This document shows, piece by piece, positions 39,415-50,400 of a DNA stretch of 64,000 nucleotides. The stretch comes from Angomonas deanei (lineage: Eukaryota > Euglenozoa > Kinetoplastea > Trypanosomatida > Trypanosomatidae): NCBI GenBank assembly GCA_903995115.1, contig LR877145.1:1054001-1118000 (forward strand), given 5' to 3'. Under the pieces are notes generated by a model, which was not told the origin of the DNA, searched no databases, and was given only the letters and a program-made list of their open reading frames with translations. Position 1 is the stretch's first letter. Every line of letters begins with the position of its first letter. The position numbers were made by a program, and so were the translations under genes.

Positions 39415-41553
39415 CTAGTGTGAAGTGTACACGTGGCGCCTGGTGAGACTGTTGTCTCTACTTTGAGGAATCACCTTTGGCTGAAACGGTGTCAGCTGCG
39501 CATGCTCCACGTTGGACTTGGTGGGCAGCGGAGAGGAGGCCCTCCGAGAGCTAATCGACGAAACAGAGTTGTCCCTGCTCATGGCCGAGGAACACACCGA
39601 GCCGTCGCGGGAGTACCCGCCATTCACACTCGAGTTCCGACTGCTCGCCCGCTCCTCCTTCCAGGAGCTCCATTCGTTGACCAACGAGCTGCGCGTATTC
39701 CGTCCTTTTCGCTGGGAGTCCATCTTATCCAACCGCTTCATGACTTCATTAATGTAGTCCTCATGGGGGCTGTGCTGCTTCTGCGTCGGCGGACTGCGAC
39801 GCTTCTTTCCTGTCTCGGTCTTGGGTGGAGGGGTATCCTCCAGACAGGAGCGGCGGGGCGTGGAGCGCCGACGTACACTCTCATCCCTGTGCGGCGTATC
39901 CAGTGGGGTGTACACCTTCTTTGCCTCGGCGGACACGGACGGGGAGGGGCTGGGAGGGTCGAACACAGGGAACTTGTAGTCGGTCAGGGGCACCTCCGAC
40001 AGCTTGGGTGGCGCCGTCGGCTCTGGTGTCGGTAAGACAGCCGGCTGCGCTGGGTGAGTAGCGGGGGTGTATGTCTTAAGGTCGGCTGCGGGTCGAGTGG
40101 GATTGGGGGACTGACCTCTGCGGTGGTCCAGAAACTCCTTGCGCGACGGTAGGGCGTTCGCCGAACGAGTAGGGGCGGCGTTGGCTGCCGGTGGACGAAA
40201 GATGGGCTGACTGACCGCTGGATGAGGGTCCAGTCGCTTTGCTGCCGCATCATCGCCCACTCCCGGTCTCTCCGGTAATCTAGGACGGAGGACTGTTTTC
40301 GATGGGTCACTGTGCACGACGGGAACAGTACGGACCGCAGGACCTGTCAAACTGGTTTGTTTCGGGCTGCTATTGGAGGGCTGCCGCGGTGGTGTCTTCC
40401 TCTTTTGCGCGGCGGCGTCGGATTGTGTAATGTTTGACAGTTCGTCGCACTTTTGCTGAAAAGGACTGGAGAGAAAGGACACCTCCTCTTTCATCCCTGT
40501 GGACGAGCGGGTGATCCCTTCCCACAGATACACCGTCACATCGAGCGAGCAGAACTGGTTGGTGGGGAAGTAGCGGAAGGGAATCGAGTATTCCTTCGAG
40601 TTGCCCACCTCCACTCTAAACTTTTCAGGGTCTAACGAAAAGCCCCCCACCTGTTTGCTATTCTCCCACAGAGAAAACTTAATCTTTTCTTTCACAGGGA
40701 GTAAATCAAACGAGGCCTTCTCACACGGAAAAACAATTTGCTTCGGGGAGTGGCAGCACGTCACGTTGGAAACAAACACATAGTTATCGTATTTTATCTT
40801 TAGTGTGTAGCCCCCTCCGAGGAGGAAGGGGGCAGGGTTGTCTAGGTCGAGTGCATCTAGCTTGACCGATACTTGTTCAATCATTATTTCTAATCGTCTA
40901 GCGTCCTCTACCCTTTTCGGGGACGCGGAAGGGCGGACAGCGGTAATGGCACGTTGCGGTGGGGTGCGGGGAGAGCTGGAGCCACCTCTTTGAGGAGGCA
41001 GACGTGGCGGTGGTGTGGCGTCCTGTCGAGGGGACGATTCTCTCTCTTTCCGAGGAGGACTAACATGTCTGCTGAATTGTGCTGTCGCTGCCTCTACCGC
41101 CTCCAAGGAGAAGAGAAGTTTCCCAATCACCTGGCCAGAGGCATCCCTCAGCTTAATGGCGTAGTTCTTCCTTGGCCTGCCAGTGTACTGTGTCGGGTCC
41201 ACCGTTCCCTTCGCAATGACGGGCACATCACCGCCGGTGAACTCGGTCGGTTTCAGCGTGAAGGTGAGCACCTCACGGCTGCCGTCTATCGTGGTATCAA
41301 ACTGCTTGTGCGAAAAGATGAGTGCCATGTCCTTTCCGTCCCCACTGGACTTGAAAAAGGTTGGCTCCACGGTCCCCGACAAGTGGACGGTCGCGGGATT
41401 GACGGAGGAGGCGTGTCGGGAGACGGGCGCCCACCCACAGTAAAAGGAAGCGGTGTCTGGGATGTACTGCCCCGCCTCATTGTACTCGAATATACCGCTA
41501 AACACGTTCACGTCACACAGAAAACGGTACAAGGTTAGCTTCAGCGAGATCAT
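39415..41553 (-). CDS. C2-like domain protein with long disordered tail
   Basis: A 712-residue protein. Residues about 1-155 and 220-350 look like two beta-sandwich, C2-like units: the first ends NYAIKLRDASGQVIGKLLF, the second has FPCEKASFDLLPVKEKIKF and FPTNQFCSLDVTVYLWEG. They are joined by a Pro/Ser/Arg linker. The second half is disordered, Pro/Ser-rich, with possible SP/TP phosphorylation sites, and ends in RASSPLPTKS-type repeats. A short helix DYINEVMKRLDKMD may dimerise. No Ca2+-binding aspartate cluster is obvious. The plan resembles NT-C2 or cytoskeleton-linked trypanosomatid proteins; no name assigned. ATG at 41551-41553. Confidence 0.8.
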   Translation of the reverse strand: MISLKLTLYRFLCDVNVFSGIFEYNEAGQYIPDTASFYCGWAPVSRHASSVNPATVHLSGTVEPTFFKSSGDGKDMALIFSHKQFDTTIDGSREVLTFTLKPTEFTGGDVPVIAKGTVDPTQYTGRPRKNYAIKLRDASGQVIGKLLFSLEAVEAATAQFSRHVSPPRKERESSPRQDATPPPRLPPQRGGSSSPRTPPQRAITAVRPSASPKRVEDARRLEIMIEQVSVKLDALDLDNPAPFLLGGGYTLKIKYDNYVFVSNVTCCHSPKQIVFPCEKASFDLLPVKEKIKFSLWENSKQVGGFSLDPEKFRVEVGNSKEYSIPFRYFPTNQFCSLDVTVYLWEGITRSSTGMKEEVSFLSSPFQQKCDELSNITQSDAAAQKRKTPPRQPSNSSPKQTSLTGPAVRTVPVVHSDPSKTVLRPRLPERPGVGDDAAAKRLDPHPAVSQPIFRPPAANAAPTRSANALPSRKEFLDHRRGQSPNPTRPAADLKTYTPATHPAQPAVLPTPEPTAPPKLSEVPLTDYKFPVFDPPSPSPSVSAEAKKVYTPLDTPHRDESVRRRSTPRRSCLEDTPPPKTETGKKRRSPPTQKQHSPHEDYINEVMKRLDKMDSQRKGRNTRSSLVNEWSSWKEERASSRNSSVNGGYSRDGSVCSSAMSRDNSVSSISSRRASSPLPTKSNVEHAQLTPFQPKVIPQSRDNSLTRRHVYTSH

Positions 41554-41806
41554 TCTGTTTTTTTCTAGGTGTTTCTATTCTGCTGGTGGCGGTGATGAGT
41601 GGGGGGAGGGAAGAGAAAGAAGGGGAGCGTTGAATACAAGTTTGGATAAGGGATCGAAAGCAGAACAGAAAACGCCGGTGATAGGAGCATTTTTTTATTT
41701 TTATTTTTTTTGTTGTTGTGGTTCTAAAATCTATTCATGTAATCTAATGAAGAATAATATAGTATTTTAAGCAGGATCTAGAATTCATATATCTATTTCT
41801 AATCCG

Positions 41807-44589
41807 TTAGTAAAAACTCGACGGGGTGGAGAGGGAACGACCCATTCCGGTCGGATCAGAGGGTGGAAGGTCTAATGGTGTCGCGCCGTTGCGCTGGTTG
41901 ACGGCCCCCACCAAGGAGGCTAACCGCTGATGACTAAGGTCCACATCACTGTCGTCGTCTAGCTGGACGAGACTGGTAGAGAACTCTGTGCCGCCGATGG
42001 TTTCATCGTTTTCCTCCGGTTTAGGGAGCGGGTCTTCGTCGTCCATTTCCGGGAGCGAGGACCAGTACGCGTCGCTGGACTCTGGCTTCACGGGGGAGGG
42101 GGATTGGTGCCGCGCGGGAGGGACGCTACTGCGAGCCACGACGTGCTGCTTCTTGGGGGGAATGACGGCTGGGGTACTGGCAGAGCCGCACTCTGGGGTA
42201 GAACCGCCGTCGCCCATCGCCCCCTTGCTGCCACTGTCGGGGATACTCGGCGTCAGTCGGGAGTGCATAAACCGGTTATCGCGTTGGAGCAGCAGATCGG
42301 CGTCTCGGACGGCACTGAGCGGGAGACAGCCTTGGTTGACGGTCCCACTCAGCGATTTCACCAGTGTGACCTTCTCGACTAGCTCATCCCTCTTTCTCTC
42401 CAGGTAGTCCCGTTGCTTCTTGACCGTCGTTCTATCCTGCACGATCGACCGCATCGCCTCGTCCAGTAACACTTGCTGTCCTTGTATGGTACTATTGGTT
42501 TGATGCAGGTTGTCGTAGAGGACCAGCACACCATTGAGCGAGTGGTTGGTGCGGGTACGTGCCTGCTCCAGTGTCTTGGCGTCTCGCAGTAACGCACTGA
42601 CAAACTGTCGTCGTGTTTCACTAATGTTTCTCTGTTTGTCAGAAAACTGCTCCACCTTGCTGTGCACATTTTCCACACACTCGGACAGAATCCCTTCGTA
42701 AAAGTCGAGTTTGTTCTCTCCATCACCAGACGCCAACTTTCGAATGTCCCGGCGCCACACTTGCGAGACTTGCTCACTGCTGGCATGCAGCTGCGTCAGT
42801 CGGGCCCGCTTTGCACTAATGGCGCTATCCAACGTTTTCGCCGCTTCGTCAATAGGGTAAACCGAGGCGTGGATGTGCGCTAGCATTCGGTTTAACTTAT
42901 TCACCTGCTCTTGGGCGTTACTCTGGGAGAAGTCGACCTGTCGCATCTTGTCCTTTATCACAACGGAGTGTATGGTGAGCGGTTCATCGTTCGTTAGCGA
43001 CTGCGCCTTGGCGTCTACTTGTAGATGGACCTGCCGCACTCGCTGTAGCAGCTGCGTCGCCGTCACCTCTATCGCCCTATCGATCACGGGCGGGGAGGAA
43101 CTACCGTCGCCATCCTTCAAGTGAAAGTACTTGTGGTTGGCGAGCACACATTTCTTTTCCTCTTCTAGCCGTTTTCGAAAGGCCGACAAGTTCGCTTGTA
43201 GACGTTGGAGCAACTGTTGCTCCTCCTGCGCATAAACACCTTTTTGTTGGTCGTAGAGAGAAAACAGAGACCTGCGCCCCTTCTCGATGGCGTCCTGGGT
43301 CGTCAGTAAGACCGCTCCGACGACTGCAGTATCTGCTGGCGGTACTCCTCCAGCTTGGCGTTGGCCTCACTTTTGCGCTGCTTGTTCTTTTGCTCCATTT
43401 GCTCCTTCAGACGGCCAAACACCAAGTCTGTTTGTTGGCTATACTGTTCATGGTGCATCTTGTAAAAGTCGAGAAACTCGTTTCGCTGCTTCTCCACAAA
43501 GTCACTGAGCAGCGTACGCCGCTCTTCCGTGTCCTTTAAAAAGATGTCCCGTCGCTGCTGGGCCGCTTCTGACAGATTTTCTTGTAATGTACGACGCAGT
43601 AGTGGTTTTGCGTGCATGCTAAAGTCGGATCGTATCCCATCCAACAAACTCAACAGCCGGGACTCTAGACTCTTGGCGGCTAGGTCGTCAACATTGACAG
43701 ACGCCGATCGCTCCTTCACTTCCTCATACGATGCTCTCAAATCGTTCAAGACCTCATCCTGCTTGCGCAGTATCTCTACCAGTATTTTCAGCTCCTCCTG
43801 GGATTGTTGTTCAAAGTCGATCCTCAGCGATTGCTTCTCTAGTTCAATCTTTTTCTGTATATCCTCGCCTAACTTCTCACGGTCCTCCTCCTCTCTCTTC
43901 TTCTTTTCGTCCAACTGCTCCTGGTGCTCCTCCTTCTTCTTGGCGAGCTCCTTCAACTCGTGGTCGAGGCCGTTGACCTCCACACAAAGGTCGTGTGTTT
44001 CGTTGGTAAACGACTCGATCACACTATTCGACTGTCGTATGGAGGTGTTGATGGTATCCAACTCCTGACGCAACTCCTCCATCCGTTTCAGTTGGGGGTC
44101 TGGTCGAGCGACGACGGGTTCCGCCACACGCTGGGGAGCTGGCTGCGGCGTAGCCGGCGCGGGGACATCGTCGTCAAAGTTGAGAAAATCGGGCACTGCA
44201 CTTTGGGGTGGCGGTGCCTTCACCACGGGGACCGCCGCTGGCGCCGCTCCCGCACTCGGATTAAGAAAGTCCAGCGGGTCATCGTCGACGACGGCGGGGG
44301 CGCTCGTCTGTTTAGGCGCAGGACGGGGCTCCACCGAGAGGAAATCTAGCGGGGAGTCATTCCGGGCGGCAGGAGGTGAGGAGTCGCCGTCAAAGTTGAG
44401 AAAGTCGAGTGGATCCTTTGGGGGTGGTAGATTACGCCGACCACTGGCGGGTGGTGGAGGGGAGCTCCCGCCGCTCACACCGGCGTCCGTCGATAGCCAG
44501 TCGGGCACGGCGTCCTCCTGTGGCAGCGGGGACGGTGTGGAGTTTGCCTGCGAGCTAGCTGCCCTTCGCCCAGCGATTGGGAAAGACAT
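41807..44589 (-). CDS. coiled-coil protein with repeated PLDFL motifs (one frame break)
   Basis: The first frame (ATG 44587-44589, MSFPIAGRRAASS) runs to 43303. The second (41807 to about 43315) carries on with AVLLTTQDAIEKGRRSLF. The gap has no acceptor or ATG, so one protein of about 925 residues is read, with an indel at about 43303-43316. Residues 1-145 are disordered and carry a repeated short motif: DPLDFLNF (59-66), SPLDFL (79-84), DPLDFLN (104-110), VPDFLNFDD (132-140). Long coiled coils span about 160-750. The C-terminus is acidic and Ser/Pro-rich. It recalls transition-fibre/FBF1-type or adaptor-binding proteins, but only in architecture. The frame is open upstream of the ATG through a splice tract. 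Confidence 0.78.
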
Positions 44590-44813
44590 GAATCTAAAAG
44601 CTTCACTATAGGTAGAATGGGAGGAGAGAGAAAAGTAGCACTGTGACGCGGAATGCATGACGGGGCGGCACTTGAATGATGGAACCCCCTTTTCGTTCCT
44701 CGTAGTGTAGCAAATGTTGGTAAAGATGTACAGAAAAAGAATATAATTTACATGAAGCAAAAAACCAGACGACAACATCAACCATACTCCACCCACGTAT
44801 GACGTCCGTTATC

Positions 44814-46166
44814 TCATGCAGTAAGAAACGTGTCCGAGTCAAACTTTACTTCGCCAGAGTCAGCAGGCTCTTCCTCCTTGACGGTGGACTTTTGTTTCCT
44901 ACTTTGCATCTTGGATACACTCTGCTGTTGTTGAATATGCTTAAACAAGTAGAGTATCACACGCTCCTTTTCTGCCCAAGACAGGGAGTGAATATTAATG
45001 CGTTGGAGTTCCTTCAACGTGGGGGCGTCAGGGACGCGTTTTTGTGACTGAGTCTGGGAGTGCTGAGGGTCGTAGTAGTACTCCTCGTTGGAGAAGTCAG
45101 CCCGAGGTGGGGCGGAGGAGGAAAACTTCAGGTCCGGGTTTAGGTAAGGCACAACGGCGCCCTCATCTGCGGAGCCGATCGGTGGAAGAGACGCCTTTCC
45201 CGGTTTGGTTCTCACGGGGAATCCCTTTTTGTTTTTGGTGTAGTTGGCTGACCGCGGGGCCCCATCCGTGTAGTGCAGACGGTCCTGTGTTTCCAGTCGT
45301 AGACGGGAAGAGGCGGTGTGGCTCCCTGCATTGGTGGTTCCCAGTGGCATAGACCCAATCACCCCTTTCCGCTCCTGAATGATTTCCTCCCGTACCTCCT
45401 GGAGAGCCGTGTGGAAGAACTGCTCCAGCTCGCTCCGTTCGTTCAGTAGCTGAGAGGAGACCCCACGTAGCTTGGTCAGCTCTTGCAGCAATCGCTGGGC
45501 GTCTCTACGGGCGTCGTCTCGCTCCGTCGTTAACGTCTTCACCTCTTTGGCGTGCTTCGCCTCTTGTGCCGCTAGTTTCCCTTCGTACTGCTCGACTAAA
45601 GTGTTGACACTGTCGTCCATCGTCCGCACCTGTGCCTTGAGTTCGGCCACCTCTTTCTTCTGTTTGACACTTCGCGCCAACAGTTCCTTTTCGGTACCGG
45701 AGGAGAGGTCTAGTTTGCGGCGAAGGGCGGCGTTCTCTTTTTCTAATTTTTGAAGTTGGGTGCGCGTTTCATCCACGTCCTGAGTGAGTAACACTTTCTC
45801 CTTGTACAGATCGAAATTTTGCGTGTTAATCTCTTTCGTTCGCTCGTCTAGCAGTTCCGTCGCGCGGGCGTTGACCTCGTCCTCGTGTGCACAGAGCAAC
45901 TCCGCCTCCTTGGTGCGCATTCGAACGCGTTCCTCTAACGTTTCCATTCTAGCGTGTTTCGTCTCCTCCTTGTATGAGATGACTTCATCCTCATAGTGGG
46001 CTCTCATTTTTTCTATCCGCTCCTCCACGTCGTCTTTGATCTCTACAAACTCGGCAACACTATGCAGCTGCTCCGCCATGTCCCGTATGGTGGCATAAAG
46101 CCGTTCAATCTTGGCGTCCCGCTCTTTGATCGCCAAGTCATTGTCTAGATAATCTGAACTATTCAT
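44814..46166 (-). CDS. BBOF1/CCDC176-like basal-body coiled-coil protein
   Basis: A 450-residue coiled-coil protein (about residues 10-270). The block LNERSELEQFFHTALQEVREEI near residue 265 strongly resembles the conserved motif of basal body-orientation factor 1 (DUF4515). Near the C-terminus LSWAEKERVILYLFKHI resembles the family's closing helix. A disordered Ser/Pro segment lies between. In animals BBOF1 sits at axonemal microtubules and basal bodies of motile cilia, which suits a flagellate. The ATG at 46164-46166 (MNSSDYLDND) follows a C/T tract; the frame is open 26 codons upstream. Confidence 0.75.
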   Translation of the reverse strand: MNSSDYLDNDLAIKERDAKIERLYATIRDMAEQLHSVAEFVEIKDDVEERIEKMRAHYEDEVISYKEETKHARMETLEERVRMRTKEAELLCAHEDEVNARATELLDERTKEINTQNFDLYKEKVLLTQDVDETRTQLQKLEKENAALRRKLDLSSGTEKELLARSVKQKKEVAELKAQVRTMDDSVNTLVEQYEGKLAAQEAKHAKEVKTLTTERDDARRDAQRLLQELTKLRGVSSQLLNERSELEQFFHTALQEVREEIIQERKGVIGSMPLGTTNAGSHTASSRLRLETQDRLHYTDGAPRSANYTKNKKGFPVRTKPGKASLPPIGSADEGAVVPYLNPDLKFSSSAPPRADFSNEEYYYDPQHSQTQSQKRVPDAPTLKELQRINIHSLSWAEKERVILYLFKHIQQQQSVSKMQSRKQKSTVKEEEPADSGEVKFDSDTFLTA

Positions 46167-46439
46167 TTCTTTGGTTCTAATGGGTGGGTGAGAGAGAGAA
46201 AATAAATGGAAAAGCAAATGACCAGATACCGGCAGGTTTAACACAGGATTGCACAGACATTGACTAAAACGCGACTTTCATCTACACGTAATTCCGCAGC
46301 AAGCGGTGTAGGGAGAGAGTGTACACTCAAACTTACCGGCCGTCGTAGCACCACTAGGACGGGGCACCTTTGAGAACAATAGTAACGCAAAGAAAAAACA
46401 AAAACACTATAAAAACAGAAGTTTCTCTGTTCTGTTAGC

Positions 46440-47234
46440 TTACTTTTTTTTCTCCGTCACAGCGCCGTCCTTTACGAACTGCACCGCACGTCGCAAGACG
46501 ACGTCATCCCTCGTGTTAAATAACACAACATCATCGCTTTCTACCGAGTTATAATTGGGGTTCATGGCGATGCAATCGTAATGATTCCCCGTATACACCA
46601 GAAACGCACGCACGCTGTAGTCCCGGTCGGTCCCAAACTTCTGAATGGTCGACGACTGTAAATCGAGCGCGAATATTTCCGTCTCGTACAGCATACTCAG
46701 AATCTCCAGCTCTATCCCACCTCCCCAATTGTTCGGGTTGGCCATGATAGTGGCGTACGATTTGGCGGACATGCCTAACGTGGTCTCGTTAAACATATCC
46801 GGCTTGGAAAGAATGGCCTCCAGGCACTTTTGTCGCATCAGTGGTCCGTCCGAGCGACTCTTGTCATGCAGCACATAGGCACAGGCGTGGAAGAGACAAG
46901 AATTATCGGCGGGGCACACCCGCCGGGTAAAGTGGAACTTATCGCCCACTGGGGGGACGTACTTCTTACCCGTGTGGGCGGCCTCCACCACGGTCGCCTC
47001 TCCTTCCTGCACAATGATCATATCATTGTTGCGTATGTTGCACTCCTTCAGCGTCGCCTCTGGGTTGATGGCCAGCGGCTTCGGCGGAAATCCCGTGAGC
47101 AACTTTATTTTGGGTTGAGGGATGTTTGTGAGGTTTTCAATCTCTGTGAGCAATAGAATGAGAGGGGAGGTCTCATCCACTTCCAGCGTCTGGGGCGCTT
47201 GACTGCCCGGCGTGCGGAGTCTAAGTTTTAACAT
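46440..47234 (-). CDS. OTU1: OTU1/YOD1-type deubiquitinase
   Basis: A 264-residue cysteine protease that removes ubiquitin, acting with VCP/p97 in ER-associated degradation in other eukaryotes. Residues 1-80 form the UBX-like domain (LKLRLRTP start, LLTGFPPKPL). The OTU domain follows with catalytic D110-N-S-C113 and H218 in GNHYD. The protein ends 46 residues later, so the C-terminal C2H2 zinc finger of yeast Otu1 and human YOD1 is absent. ATG at 47232-47234. High confidence in family and catalytic residues. Confidence 0.93.
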   Translation of the reverse strand: MLKLRLRTPGSQAPQTLEVDETSPLILLLTEIENLTNIPQPKIKLLTGFPPKPLAINPEATLKECNIRNNDMIIVQEGEATVVEAAHTGKKYVPPVGDKFHFTRRVCPADNSCLFHACAYVLHDKSRSDGPLMRQKCLEAILSKPDMFNETTLGMSAKSYATIMANPNNWGGGIELEILSMLYETEIFALDLQSSTIQKFGTDRDYSVRAFLVYTGNHYDCIAMNPNYNSVESDDVVLFNTRDDVVLRRAVQFVKDGAVTEKKK

Positions 47235-47485
47235 GGAGTGAATGATCTGTCGTTTCTTCTATAATAAGCTATTCCACTAAAAAGGGCGGAACTGAGAAGA
47301 GGAAGGTGAAAGAAATGGTGAGAATATCATTATTTCAACGTAACAACAAATGAGTGTTCATTTTCAATATTCTCTTTTTTTTTTTTTTTTGGTTTCGGCT
47401 ATATACATGTTCATATGTAATACAATTTTACTATTCAAACATAACAGTACATTTTTTATTCTTTATTTTTACATTCCACGCACAC

Positions 47486-50400
47486 TCAAATATTATTGTG
47501 GCCATTGGCACTCAGTTGGGATAGCGTGTGGAGGGACTTCACACCGTACTGTAACTTTTCGTACTCGGTGCACAACTGATCAAACAGTGCCTTTTCCTCT
47601 TCGCTGTCTTGTAGACTTCTCTTGCGAGACTTTTGGTATAACTGGGAGCGGGTACGGAAGGTTTCAAAGTTTTCGGCGTACTGCGCACTTTGGATGTCAT
47701 TGTTCTCTGACGTGTTGTGGGCCTTCATGTGCAGTGCAATGTACTTGAGGGCGGACTCCTCCGGGGTGAGATCGGGGTAGATGGGTCGAATGTCTGCCAC
47801 ATCCTTCATCGCCTTGGACAGTGCGTCGTAGAGGTAACGGCGGATGTACTCCTCGTCCTTGACATCGGAGACATTCCTGCCCTCGTCGAGGGGTCGCTTA
47901 TGGTACTCCGGCATGCTGGCGCCTTCGACGAACTGCCACGGGCACGTAATGAACCGTGCCATGTTGGCGTCGTCGAGAAGGGCGTAAATCTTTCCGTCGT
48001 ACCGCACCAAGTGGTCCATCGACCCCTTCTGGGCGATCGGCTCAATCACGCCACGCAGACCACGACGGTCACGGGTGTCGTAGAGCACGACAGGGCAGCA
48101 GCCTTGGTGCTCCAACTTGCTGAGCGGCACACTTTCCTTCACCACTTCCGGTAACAGCGGTGGGAGGGGTCGGAGATTCTGCGGGTCGGCCACCTCCGTG
48201 GGGTCGTCGAGGAAGCGGGAAAGAAACTCCTTGGAGCTGAAGAAGTAGTACTTCCCTAGGTACATGGCGCCATACTGGATGGGGTCCATCTCTGTCCGGA
48301 CAATATCGCCCTCTTCCACCCATCGGTAGGGACAGAAGTGTTGGTACTCGGAGAGATTCGCGTCAATGTCGGCGCGGGTACAGTACAGGTGGTGAAGGTT
48401 GGCAGCGAAGGCGTGAGGCTGGCGGATTTGGTTCTCCCGCTGTTGGTCGGTAAAGACATCCAGCTGGTGCACCAGGCTCGAAATGTTAGCGGGGTGGGCG
48501 TATTGCGTCGGGAAAGGCGCCTCCCACCGAACGTTGGCGTACGCCTCTATCGTCTTTTTCAATTCCTCCAAGAAGGGTAAGGCGTCGCTGTTTTCTAGCA
48601 CCGTCGCGACCTTGCAGAGCGGGAGGCAGCTCGGTGTCTGGATGGCCTCAAACTGCTCCTTGGTGCGGGGCAAGTTCACCAGAACCGCACCTCTCCGCTT
48701 CACATCCGCAGAGGAGAGTCGCACTCGAAGCAAATTGGCCAGCAAGGCGTCCGTCGCACTACCGTTCACACAGTTGTCAAGGGCCTGCTGATGCAACACA
48801 CCCAACGACGGCTGACGCACTGCCCAGCTCAGCAACTTACCGGCGGAAATGAACACCGCATCCACATTGTAGGCAATCGACTCTGCCAAACCACGCTTCT
48901 TGACGCTAGGGTCCTTGCCGTCCACAAACACACTGTCCTCGTAGACGGCGCAGAGTGGTGGGGGTGAGAAGCACCGGCGAGGGAGCGGCCTGCTCGAGGT
49001 AGAGGATGGGATTCTTTAGAAACGCTAACAGGGACTCGTCATTGTCGAAATAGAACAAAAATGGCCCGAGAAGAGCGGTTCGTCGTGCGGTGGCGTTCAG
49101 CTCCCGCCGCTTTCGCTTTTCATGTCGCTGGCGCATCTCCTCCAAGTCGTCGTCGGCGTACTCGGAAACCTCATCGTCTTGCTGTTCGTCCTCTTCACCC
49201 TGTGCGGTGTCTTCGCCTGTCTCTTCAACGGGCTCTTCACTAACACGGAATCCGTCGGGCTTCCACTTGCACACCCGCCGCTTGCCGTGGCGTCTCTCAT
49301 AGAGCTCTACGGGGTCTTCCTTGTTGAAGTAGGAAAGCAGCACCGCACCTGAGTCCAGAAGTAACTCTGCCTTGTCAAACGTGATGACCTCCGGGATAAA
49401 CAAGAGGGAGATGCGGCTGGCCAGATGACGGTCGAGGTGGGAGATGGCAGAATGCGCCACCGCCCCCGGAGCGAGGTCGGCGCTGATGTTGACCACCTTC
49501 ACCAACCGCTCCTCCACGGAGGCAATGAACTCCTCCACCGCTTCCAGCTGGAGGGTGGCGGTGCCAGGTAGGTCAGGGGCCACCAAGGTGTCTTCCTCTG
49601 CGTCCCCGTCCGCCTTGTTCTTTTGGGTCTCTGCACTGTCCTCCTCTTCCTCGGCATCCTCGTCGTCCTTTCCGATATTCCGTCTGCGCCACTTCTTTAA
49701 CTTTCGCTCCCGCTTCAACTGCTTTTGACGCAACACCTCCAGCTTCTTTAACTGCTCCTTTTCGACGGTGCGCAACAAGTTCGTCCGCGCCTTCTTTTGC
49801 TCTTCAAAGATAATCTCGCCACGTCGGCAGAACTCTTCCTTGGTGATGCTCATGCGCACCACCACCTCCGGGATACCACCTTCTGAAAACAGAATGTCCA
49901 CATCACCCTCGGAGAACGGGGGGCAAATCATGATGTAACCTCGCGTCTCAAACGGTTCGATACGCACGACGCAACTGGCGATTCTCAGGTAAGACTCGGA
50001 CAAGCGAATTTGCTTTTCTTCCTCGTCCTCTGGTTCAAACTCGGACAGCTCTCGCAGGCGCTCCTCTTCTTCTTCGGCGCCTTCCTCCTCCTCGTAGTCC
50101 TCCTCCTCCCGTTTTGCCTCCAGCTCTTCCAGCTTCTTGATGGCTTCGTCACGGAGCTTCAACTTCTCCCTTTCTTCCGCCTCAATTCGGCGCACTTCGC
50201 TCCAAATATCGTTGGCGCGCTTCAAGTAGTAGTTATCATGGGGCTGTGGTTTGATGAAGATATCGCCCACATACGCACCATCGGTAGAGCGCGCCGCCTC
50301 AATGCAGTTCTCAAAGAAGGTTCGGTCGTAGGTGAAGACAGTGACATCGTACTCATCCTTGAGGGTGTTGGCGAGGGTCTTTTTACCAGAGTACGTGGGT

